NCBI GenBank assembly: GCA_025618425.1 | Contig: CM046832.1 | Location: 27,677,175-27,741,174, forward strand | DNA length: 64,000 nucleotides | Direction: 5' to 3' | Origin: Heliocidaris tuberculata | Taxonomy: Eukaryota; Echinodermata; Echinoidea; Camarodonta; Echinometridae | Position numbers and translations under genes: made by a program | Shown: positions 34,288 through 44,000 of the stretch, piece by piece | Layout: each line of letters opens with the position of its first letter | Numbering within the stretch: position 1 is the first letter of the stretch | The notes under the pieces: model-generated | Databases searched by the model: none | What the model saw: only the letters and a program-made list of their open reading frames with translations | Told to the model about the DNA's origin: nothing

Positions 34288-35097
34288 TTAAAGATAAAGT
34301 TGAGTTCGGGTCATGAGATTACATTATGAAAGAAACTGTCTCAAAGTAATAAGCCAGTTCGCAATTACAATTTGCGCTCGCGCAGATGAAAATCTTTACC
34401 AAGTACAAGTGACATTCTATACGCTTTCATAATGTGCGCACCATGATACGCACACCAGTATGATATTAGTCCTTTGACAAGTAGCGCGTCCACCAAGACA
34501 GAGGCACGTGCGGGTACAAATTGGGGGTCATTTCAGGGTCATTTGTACCATGTACTAACAAGCCAGTTCGTAATTAAAATTTGCGCATGTGCAGAAAAAT
34601 GTACCGAGTACATTTGACCTTCACACGCTGTTATTTTGTACGCACCACGATACGTGCACCAATATGATTTTAATTGTTAAACAGCCACCAAGGCAGATGC
34701 GCGTGCGCGTACAAATTGGGTCATTTCAGCGTCATTTGTACCAGGTACAAATTACGAACTGGTTTCTTAGGTATGTTTATCATGTCTTCATAAGAATTGG
34801 TGTAAACTGTGGAAATTTTGGAAACATCAAAACGATAAGAAATTCACCTGATCTCGCTGAAAAGCATATGCACTACACACACAGAATTGGGTATATGGGA
34901 CTGCGCACACATGTGGCATGAATGTTCGGTCCGAACACTTCATCTTTTTGTCGTGATATTTCAAATGCGAGGGCATTTGAAGAGCAATCATTTTCAGGGA
35001 AAATTTCTACTACGATATTCTTTTAAACTGACATAAAAGAAATGAGCAAGTTCAAGAATTACTTTTAACTTTTCCAAGATCTTGATCGACTCCTTAA
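34288..35097 (+). repeat. TTAA-ended foldback element, family A, copy 2 (with internal insertion)
   Basis: Left end TTAAAGATAAAGTTGAGTTC followed directly by GGGTCATGAGATTACATT, so it lacks the hairpin present in copy 1. Right-hand shared words include GGGTATATGGGACTGCGC and TGTTCGGTCCGAACACTTC. It ends near a TTAA at 35094-35097. An insertion (34351-34765) with its own inverted ends lies in the left third. Confidence 0.7.
34351..34765 (+). repeat. Nested insertion of two tandem units of about 209 bp
   Basis: AAGCCAGTTCGCAATTACAA (34351) and AAGCCAGTTCGTAATTAAAA (34560) start two similar units. Each runs through AATTTGCGC, GTAC, CACCATGATACG / CACCACGATACG and CAAATTGGG, then GGTCATTTGTACCA. 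The distal end CAAATTACGAACTGGTTTC is the inverse of the start, giving terminal inversion of the composite. Confidence 0.7.
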
Positions 35098-37513
35098 TTT
35101 AAGGAATAAGACGCATGCACTAGAGGGAAAGAGAGTGCGACACAACATTACATGTAGCATTGAACGTAATGCCTTTTAATTCAATCAATTCCAAAGAGTC
35201 AACTTCACAAGACATATGCGCTTACAATGAGCCATTGATATGCAGAGTAATCGTGATAGGATTCATACAAGTTAAAACACTTTACGATCATTGCTAGAAA
35301 ATACTTTTATATAAGTCATCTATTTGAAATATAATATACATTTCCCTGTCTGAAATATGGTGTGATATCCATTCCATAAATATGATGAAAGAACAAAGAG
35401 ATGACAAGCGCATCTTTTAAAAAAGATACTAAAATTATGTGAGAGCAGCAACTTCAAGAAACATTCACAATAGTAATACAAATATCATGTTTATGCATTT
35501 AACAAGACGTCCTATTAAGTTAGAGGTTCATTAGTGGTTATCCCAAGTCAAAACACATTTGAAACTGTGGCATCACAACAGAATCGCGATTCTTCGATAC
35601 AACAATTTTCTTTCCAGTTGATTTATCATTGGCTTCAACTAAATTTCTAGCTTATTATGTATATCATTTTTAGGGCCCCGTTATCCACCCGTAACAAACT
35701 TTGTCTATGATTTCACTTTTTTTATCACTGACTATACAGTATTTGACTAATAAACTAACATCTGCATTCCTAATACTGTGAATGAGGATATTCCTCGTTA
35801 AGCACAGTACCAAAAACATCTAAGTGATCATGATAGAGGCAAAACCAAGTTGATATCAATTGCCTTACCAAGTGTGTGTTTAAAGATTCAAATAAATTTA
35901 GATTGATCTGAAATTCAACGAAAGCCTTGGTCACAAATATTGAAGTTTAACACCAATGATATTATATTTAAATTGAACGATTGTTGGTTTTTGTTTACAA
36001 GCTTGATAAGTTCAAATGGATATATCAAATTTTGGGGTAGATTCCTTGTTAGCATTACTCTTACCACACCTAAACAAACACGTAGGAATTGAAGAATTTA
36101 CAAATCAGCGTGTAAGCCCTTAAGCAAAAGATGTATACGGTTTATGATAAAAAATAATCCCATGGGTTTGTACATCTGAAATAAGTTTTCTGTAGCATCA
36201 TTCCAAGTACAAGTATGGTCAGTATCGGTGTATGTTACAAATGTAGTGATCGTTTGAAGAAAAAATAAAATCAACAGTGGAACCACAACAGACATGGATT
36301 CCCAATATACATTTATAGATACTCTTGGTTTTTTTTGTACAGCAAAAAATATAATGACAGTACATATTTAAAATCGCATGTACATTATCTGTACTCCTCA
36401 TAACTGCCTCGAATAATCAGAATTGATCAGTGTGCAAGACTTGATCATCGTCTATCAGTGTTTGTCAATGAATCGAACGTCCGGTTGAATAAAAACTAAA
36501 AACCAGCGTTTACGTCGCGAAAATGATCTGCCTCAAACGTGTTCACATATCTCTTTGTTTTCCTTCCATATAATATGGGGAGAGGTTCCGTCATTTCAAA
36601 GTTTACAACATAATATATGTACCGCGTTTTCCATCACATCACAAAACAAAACCTAGTTGATTGCATCTCCAGGGTTTCTTGCTATCGTTGGCTTGGTTTC
36701 ACATGCGTCTGGTGTCTCAAGATTAGACTAGTTGAACATTTCATTTGAATGATGCTGTTGCCTGGTTTATATTAGTAACCCGGATGAATTACAAGGTGAG
36801 AATCGTTTCATGCAAATTACATTAATTCGCTGGATTAACCATAATTATGAATGAATTCCTTAGCTTCAACGTGGATTGCATAATCAGTAGAAAGTCCGGA
36901 TACTCCAGTATTGTTTTAATAAGTTATATTCGTTATATTTACACTAAGTCACCTTTTAGCTATCCGTCGATTCAAGAATTTGACGCAAATCGAGTAACTA
37001 TGATGATGATTTCAAAGTGATATTATGTCAAACAGGCTCGGAGATATCGATGCACGTTACGTTGAAAGATGATGGATGTTGAATATCCAAATGATTCCCC
37101 TAAGGAATCCACCTTGAAGAATTTGACGCGCGGTTTCTGCGGCAGATTTCATATCTAAAGGCAACATAGCAAACAGATCTTTTTGCTTTCTCCTTTGACA
37201 GGAAAATCCAACTCAAAAGGCTTTCCTCGTTCGTAATACCTTGATAATGTTTGACGACCTCCCAAATATGAAGATTATGTGAACACATTATGACAGTATA
37301 TTTTGGTAATAGTTTGTATCCATGACAATTCACAGTACTTTGAAAATCTGCGTTTGGATAAATGATTCACTGTTTCAATTTTACAGAAATGTCAAGCGGG
37401 AAATCTCTCTCCGAATTCCCGAATCACCACGAGTGCAAGAGAGATGGAACTTTTACTCGTTAAAGTGACTAACATGAGGAAATCGTTCCTCGAACCCCTT
37501 TTGGCGAACCTCT
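35098..37513. other. Sequence 3' of the GPCR gene, no other gene recognised
   Basis: AT-rich without clear mobile elements. An AGGGCCCCGTTATCC word at about 35671 is a possible end fragment of the hairpin MITE family. On the GPCR strand an ATTAAA-type poly(A) signal occurs at 36915-36920, about 600 bp past the stop, so part of this stretch is probably 3' UTR. No further exon identified. Confidence 0.5.
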
Positions 37514-38746
37514 TTACCTCGTAGAGCGCTCGTACTCGAAGCGCGTGCTCGCGTTGTTGGTATACTTTGATTTCCTGTCACTGGACGCTTCTCCGTTCAC
37601 ATTCACGTAGCTTGGAATACAACAGAGGAATGTTTGGCGGAAAGCATGGCGATACCGGTCGCTCATAATGTTATATATAATTGGATTGACGGCGGAGTTC
37701 GTGTACATCATGATACGGGCCGTGTTGACGAGAACCCAAGTGATATCGGGAGGAAGATCGTGCTGGAATATACTGAAGAGATTGAGCAGACGAAATGGTG
37801 TGATGCAGATGATATAGACGGTGATGGTTACAATAAGCATGCGTACTACTTGCTTCTTCATGCGCGTCGAAGAACTCCCTGCAGAACCACGAAGTGAAGA
37901 AGTCTTACTAAGGCGCTGTAGTTGGAGCACTATCAAGGTATAGAGGACCATGGTCACAGGTATCACCATGAGCAAGAGGAACTGATCTACAGTAAGCGAG
38001 AACCGAAAGCGATCACATGGCTTGTGCGCTCTGGGTAAACAGTAGGAGCATTCTACTTTGGTCCTTGGGTATTCATGGTATTCATAGGCTGTGCCATTTG
38101 ACGAGTCGGGCCACACCAGATTAACATCGTATAGGTCGGCGAAGACGATGGTGGGGATTTTGTACAGAGAGGTAAACAGCCATATCAATCCGCATACCAA
38201 TATCGCTCGCGGTCTCGTGCTTAACTGCTTGAACTTGTGGGGCCAACAGATAGCAACATATCGCTCCAGAGTGACCACAATAACCGTCAGTCCAGACACT
38301 ATAATTCCGACATCCGTTGCAAACATGGTCAACTTGCAGTAGGGGCGACTGATGCTCTTGTAATCCGCAAAGACAACACTCGTAGCGTACAGAATCCAAA
38401 ACTGCGGCACGGCAGACAAGAAGAAGAGCATGTCGGCGATAGCGAGGTTGATCAGGTAATGATTGGTGACCGTCCTCATGGCCTTTATCCGAAGGAAGAC
38501 CACGATGACTGAAGCGTTGCCAATGACACCGATGATGAAGATGATGGGCATGGCTACCGTGACAAGAAGCCGGTCCACATAGGAGTAGATGAAGAGCTGG
38601 AGATTCTCCTTTGTTATGATATATTGCATCGGGGTACCAGAGTCTGCAGCCATCGAACCGTTGGCAGATGCCTCACCGGGTCCAAGACTGGAGACGCCAT
38701 CCTCAAAGATGGTCGCCATGCTTGGAGATGGACTCGTCAAACTCAT
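37514..38746 (-). CDS. Class A (rhodopsin-like) peptide-type GPCR, TRH-receptor-like
   Basis: The frame gives 410 residues from the ATG at 38746 to the TAA at 37514. It has seven hydrophobic segments: TM1 about 59-83 (GN at 76-77), TM2 93-116 (LAIAD at 101-105), TM3 134-160, TM4 180-202, TM5 253-277, TM6 301-325, TM7 337-358 (NPIIY 354-358). The class A landmarks are E-R-Y at 161-163, Cys137 pairing with an ECL2 cysteine (candidates 233, 236, 244), and CC at 375-376 for palmitoylation. N-glycosylation sites lie at Asn29 and Asn217. MRTVTNHYLINLAIAD, FTSLY in TM4, KKQVVRML before TM6 and YTNSAVNPIIYNIMSDRYR are closest, from memory, to thyrotropin-releasing-hormone receptors. Related neuropeptide receptor groups remain possible. 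It is expected to be a plasma-membrane receptor for a small peptide acting through a G protein. Odd: TM6 reads C-I-T-P where CWxP is usual. No intron interrupts the coding region. Confidence 0.95.
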   Translation of the reverse strand: MSLTSPSPSMATIFEDGVSSLGPGEASANGSMAADSGTPMQYIITKENLQLFIYSYVDRLLVTVAMPIIFIIGVIGNASVIVVFLRIKAMRTVTNHYLINLAIADMLFFLSAVPQFWILYATSVVFADYKSISRPYCKLTMFATDVGIIVSGLTVIVVTLERYVAICWPHKFKQLSTRPRAILVCGLIWLFTSLYKIPTIVFADLYDVNLVWPDSSNGTAYEYHEYPRTKVECSYCLPRAHKPCDRFRFSLTVDQFLLLMVIPVTMVLYTLIVLQLQRLSKTSSLRGSAGSSSTRMKKQVVRMLIVTITVYIICITPFRLLNLFSIFQHDLPPDITWVLVNTARIMMYTNSAVNPIIYNIMSDRYRHAFRQTFLCCIPSYVNVNGEASSDRKSKYTNNASTRFEYERSTR

Positions 38747-38810
38747 CGTCCCATTAGTCACTGCTTTCAAGGTGATACTGTATCAAATGAAAACAAAGCA
38801 AAAATATTTG
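38747..38810 (-). promoter_or_regulatory. Possible 3' splice site and 5' UTR start of the GPCR exon
   Basis: On the minus strand, a T-rich tract (TTTTTGCTTTGTTTTCATTT) leads to GATACAG, with the AG at 38778-38779, 31 bases before the ATG. An in-frame TGA lies just upstream of that AG. Two readings fit: the ATG-bearing exon begins with 31 bases of 5' UTR after an intron, or an upstream coding exon joins here. The first is simpler. ATG context (ACG ATG A) has A at -3. Confidence 0.4.
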
Positions 38811-40192
38811 AACATTGCATAACCTGATCTGCATTAATAGTAATACAACTATAATGAAATAATAAGAGAAAGGAAATGAGGCATAATTGGGAATAAATTT
38901 ATGCTAAGGCAAAACGCCCAAGCTTATGGAAATTGAAGTTATTAAATATCTGAAATTACAATTACATTATGTTGTCATGATGCTTTAGTGTATGAGAATG
39001 GTGTTTTCTTGCAGAAGCAGTACTATCGTAATCAGGAACACACTATAAGGAGACGTTCCTGAAGAATACGTTTTCAGTGCCATTTGATATTTTTAAAAAG
39101 TTTTTGAGACAAACATTTCAAATCTCGACGAGGGATGTCGAGCTGAATTTGTGCCGGCCTGTCACTGCTCAGTCCTCAGGGTCCATTAAGTAATGAAACA
39201 CAATCAAAAATCGTTCAATCGGAGGCGAGTTCCTGACACTCGAAGCAGCGGGTGGAATAGCAAATCACATTTTATGTATCCATGTCGATACCATCAGAAA
39301 GTGTGTCTCGACTATGTGAGTATAGTAAATGGCAAACAGGCTTGGCAACATTTGGACTTGACCTACTCCTAGGGGATTCCGCCCCCGCTGAACAACAACC
39401 TTTGGAACCATCCCGGTGTCAGCACTTTTATTACTCCATATGACGGGTTTTAAAATTTATTAAGTGGTGTATGCATTTGTGTTTCCGTATATAGGTTTCC
39501 ATACCCTTCTCATCACTATAGAAAAATAACAAATCAACTTCTCAAGTGTATTTCTTTCTGCTTTTGATAAAAGGTAGGGTAAGTCGCGTGATTGTCGTGT
39601 AAATTTGGCATTTCAAAAATGAGAGGGAAAAGTTATGGTGTCTTTAAACGATCATAACAACAACAACAAAGAATATATTTTATCAAAAGCCGCCTCTGGC
39701 GTGTGCGCGGAAAAGATCTAGGCCTAGATCATGTAGATCATTCATCAAAAGCCTTTCTTTCAGGTAGAGGTTGCATTGCTGCCAATCCTTTTTGGTATGA
39801 AAAAAGATATAACACTTCCAGAACGTGTTTAAATGGGTGGTTGAATTTGGTATGGAAGATGCCCTCTATTTCATTAAAATATATTCTGTCAAAGCTGACC
39901 TCGGTTATTTTACCCAATTTCAAAGCTGGTATACCAGAAAGCAATTGGGTCATGTTGCTGTCTCGAGTTTATATGATAAGCCATTATTGTCACCTATTGC
40001 AATTACTTCGTTTTTGTTGGTGATTATAAAAAATCAGTAAGTTGCAATTGAGTTTTTAGACAATTTTTCAACAGCATCACGTAATAACAACAACAAAGTA
40101 AATAAATTAAAAAATGAAGAAATTTCTCAGATAAAGAGTACAGTGTCTGGTACAAGTTATCTGTTTTTTCTTTGACCGAATTAGGTACAAAT
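38811..40192. other. Intergenic 5' of the GPCR, no gene recognised
   Basis: Likely holds the GPCR promoter and upstream exon(s), but I could not identify either. Short frames on both strands at 39.70-40.04 kb have no recognisable domain. Confidence 0.45.
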
Positions 40193-40337
40193 CAGGGCTC
40201 TGTTTCATAAAAATTGTTATCAATAACAATAGTCCCATTTCTATGACAAATTTGCTCTTAGCCAATCAGATTCAAGGATTTTATAACAACTATTGCACTT
40301 TGTTATTGATAACAAGTTTTATGAAACGGGGCCCAGG
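40193..40337. repeat. GGGCCC hairpin MITE, copy e
   Basis: Ends CAGGGCTCTGTTTCATAAAA and ...TTTTATGAAACGGGGCCCAGG. The inner arms TTGTTATCAATAACAA / TTGTTATTGATAACAA pair. The core GACAAATTTGCTCTTAGCCA, continuing ATCAGATTCAAGGATTT, matches copies c and d. Confidence 0.85.
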
Positions 40338-40430
40338 GTTCATATATTTTACGGTCAGTCCCAGATCCAGGATTCCCTTATGGGGGGTGGGGGGGGCACA
40401 AGTTCAATAACAAAGAAATCTCCGACAAGC

Positions 40431-40436
40431 AAAAAA

Positions 40437-40479
<43 letters not shown>
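40431..40479. repeat. A15 plus (GA)n tract
   Basis: Fifteen A followed by about 17 GA units, then GCGAGCGA. Confidence 0.9.
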
Positions 40480-40485
<6 letters not shown>

Positions 40486-43317
40486 TGACATGCTTCAGGT
40501 GCCCTTTGGGCTCTAAAATCTTGCCTGGGGACACAATTACGGGGGAAAATGTGTGTGTACTTATACCGGTTATGCCGGATTGGGTTTAACCTGAGGCACC
40601 CCTGGAACCGCCACCGACGTTCTATTTGAATGGGTAAGACATACTGACAAATTTTGAAGTAATATCGAAGAACTAAAGTTGACATTTCACGTCATAAATT
40701 ATATCCTTCTGGAATTCCATTTCCTCGTCAAACCTAATCCATAGACATTTTCTCGAAAAGTAATAAATATTGCACAGTGGAGAATTGATTTCAATGGAAC
40801 ATGAATGTATACTTCATATTTCCGTGTACCTCTACGTGTCACATAAAAACTAAGATGATATAGAAATTAAACGATTAGACTGCTAAAATGTTGAAATAAA
40901 CGTTGTTACCTACCTCACAAATCAATTGAAGGCAAAACACTATAACTACCACACATTTTTCTTCACCATTATTCATTTCATAGTAGCAATGTACAAAAAC
41001 ATGTAGATTCCAGAATGATAAATAAAACATGCATTCAACCCTCCTTCGCATTTACACAGTTTGCACACTGAGGGAGGTCAAAACCCAGAAAATTTCAGAA
41101 CCCACTTTAACACTTACTGTGCTATTCTGTCATTGTGTTCATTTCGGACAGACTCTACACACAAATCCCATAGAAGAGTATTTATGTGCCAAACAAAGAA
41201 TTAATCTCCTTAGCATATTAATTTTGGAACTTGTTTCTAGAATAGAGTTTATCGCTTTTTTAACCATCAAGGACCTCAGATACAAAAGCAACAGAAGGGG
41301 TTGCTTTGGAAACTAGTTCGTGTAAAGGAGAACCAACAGTCAAACAAATCATGGCATAATCTGATAGTACCAAAAAGATTAATGGACTTACACGCGACAC
41401 GAAAATTTTAGATATCCTGATATCAATGTTTAATTAATTTTGGCCTAAAAGCCTAGTAAATATTGTCGAATTTCTTGATAACCTTGCAGACCAGGCAATG
41501 TTTGCAGACACTTTGACATTAGCTGGTATTTCAGTGGATCGGAAGGTGAAATCTAATCCTAACTCCTCGAAGACTGATAGCCTAATTAGCGTTGATGAAA
41601 GGATCAATCACCCTATCCGGGCTTTTCTTGAAAAAGGGGAAACATGAGCACCGAAGCCTGACTGGGTGCTCTCGCTGAAAACTAAACGCAGCTTCGACAA
41701 AACCCATGAAATCCTAAACCCATTCATGCTGGTAATAATGAATGTGATGCGTTTCGAAAATAAAACCTTAGCATCATTATCAACAAGCACTTGGATCACG
41801 AATTTTCAACAGAGACAAGTTTTTATGTTTTTATGAAAGATGATAGAGAAATATAGTGCCTTGACACATGGGCAATTGTTGCCGGTAAACTGAACTTTTA
41901 TGGGATGACTTTCATTAGCTCTGCACTCAATATGTCTTAATCAACACTTTTTTAAGAAAGAAAAAAAAAAGAAAAAAGAAAGAGGGGATAACACATTTCC
42001 ACCTGTTACCGTAGACCTGAGCAAGATAACTTGATCGATTGTTATTTAACGCCATTCTGCAAATAGACTGATAATACGGTATTAGTGACTTGACATTAAT
42101 AGCAATCGTGTCGTTTTAAATTCTAGCTTTGATATGCACCTGCAAACGACTGTGAAAACAAGGCGATCAATTGAAGAGGCTGAACGCAGATTAAAAGTGA
42201 CAAGATTTTCACATCATTACCATTTTCCATTGAAGTATCTGAATGTATATAGGAAGAGCGTAAAAGTGCTAGGATGACAGAACGCTGGTAAAAATTAGGG
42301 ACCAATGTACCTTTCTTGACTTTTTGTTACACTCTTCACAAATTCTTTCTCTTGCATTGATCTGTCATGCACCTTTTGCCATGTTTACTGTGAACATGGT
42401 GAATATGTTCGAGGATTTCGAATTGGAGCAGGCACGTGAGTTTAATATGATGTTTCATCATAATGATACATGATAAAATAACCAGAAAATACTCATTGCA
42501 GCAATACACATCATTATACATACGCAAGATGTGAAAGGGTCTGAACAGAAACGGAGTTACACTCAACCGAAGAAGTATGTCTTCGATGTTTGAACGAAGA
42601 AGGGGTATGGTTGGATACAGCCTGTTGAGATTTTATTTTTCGCCTTGGCTTGATCGGATGCAAGGTGAATATCATCACCCGATCAACTATGTATTACCAA
42701 CGGTTGCAACCCTTGAGGCATTGATGCTTTATCACTTTCATCAAAGCAAATTCACCATACCTCTGTAGGAAAACAATCACTTGAGAAGTTGAGACTAAGG
42801 AGAATAAAAGCAGAAGATTGTAACGATCACGAAATCTTATCATAATGCCACACTCCCCACGAGCGAGCTTGATTATATCCTCGTCAGGTGCGTCCAGTGG
42901 GTGGATGAACGTGTCACCTTGGATCAATACGCAACGTTGCATTTCAGCATATCCGACACAAAATTATTAGCCATGAGGAGACATATTATGTCGCTGAAAG
43001 AAAGGTCAAGCACTTGGCAATTATGGAAATACCACATCAAGATAAATAAATGAGTGTCGTCGTTATAGGTTTGATCAGAAAATAAAACTAAAGATCGATA
43101 TCGTCAATCCTGTCGAGGCGATGAGGAATAAACTTTTCCCCCTTTGGCCAACTTTGCCGAAACCATGGACCGGTCCCTGCCGAAACTATGCGCTTTACAG
43201 ATGTAATTTTACCTCTGTAGTAGGAATCAGGCTCGCCCACACACAATGTTTGCACGTTCTACACTCACTAGGGAACATTCCAGCCAGTCAACATTTTAAA
43301 CATATTAACACTGCTCA
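40480..43317. other. Intergenic, no gene supported
   Basis: Frames at 41029-41316 (plus) and 42694-42942 (minus) are open for 80-95 codons. The latter contains CVLIQGDTFIHPLDAPDEDI, which reads like protein but matches no family I know and has no convincing splice context. An A-rich stretch lies at about 41955-41985. Confidence 0.4.
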
Positions 43318-43570
43318 TTAAAGAATAGGTTGAGTTCTGGGAAAGGTAAAAAAAAAAAAAAAAAAAATGTGAGCTTTCTCATTCCTTTTATGTGAGTTTG
43401 GGAGAACATCATAGTAAAAATGCCCACCGTCTGAAAATTATTGCTCTTGAAATGCCCCTTATATTCGAAATAAAACAGGAAATAGCTGAAATGTTTGGGC
43501 CAAACATTCATGCCACTTGTGTGTGCAGTCCCATATACCCATTTTCGTGTGCAGTGCATGTGCTTTTCAG
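43318..43570 (-). repeat. Family A element, inverted copy (truncated)
   Basis: Starts at TTAA (43318) with AGAATAGGTTGAGTTCTGGG, then an A run, AATGCCC, ATTGCTCTTGAAATG, TTGGGCCAAACATTCATGCC, CAGTCCCATATACCCATTTT. These are reverse complements of the family A interior at 17.8-18.1 and 34.8-35.0 kb. It loses similarity after about 43570. Confidence 0.7.
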
Positions 43571-43779
43571 AACGACGAGGGTTCACATGGGCCCGAAACA
43601 ACGATTTTCGTTGTTCTGAAGCTACAAGCCGAGCGATCGTCGTTTCTAACACCGGAAGTAGATACCGATTGTGTGTACAGTACACATACAGTTCCTATGT
43701 TCACAATTCATACAAAGGGTATGATCCGGAAGTTTAACATGAACAGAGAGGTCATCGTTAACTAAAAGCTTGCGAAACT

Positions 43780-44000
43780 TATAGTTTATTCTGTTCACAT
43801 GATCCGAATCTGCGACGGAGGACCACCCACTGCTCGTGGTTTCGGTGTTAACCACGAGCTCGCTTGTGGTTCTAGAACTCCAAGTAAACTTAAAGTTTCG
43901 AAACTACGAGTCCGTTCATACTGTCTGAAACTACAAGATAACTACAAGTTAACTTAAAGTTTTGAAACTACAAGCGAAACTTAAAGTTTAGCCCTCATCG
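43780..44000. repeat. Cluster of AACTTAAAGTTT-type imperfect repeats
   Basis: AACTTAAAGTTTCGAAACTA, AACTTAAAGTTTTGAAACTA, GAAACTTAAAGTTTA and GCGAAACTTATAGTTTA recur within about 220 bp, several with CAAG after them. The words are internally palindromic. Related ACTTAAAGCAACTTAAAG lies at about 22103. Confidence 0.55.

Noticed and set aside
37514..38770. GPCR start eight codons further upstream at 38770
   Set aside because: The codon there is TTG, not ATG; the first in-frame ATG is at 38746.
37634..38827. Plus- and minus-strand frames overlapping the GPCR
   Set aside because: They overlap the GPCR coding sequence in other frames; only the main minus-strand frame has seven membrane segments and family motifs.
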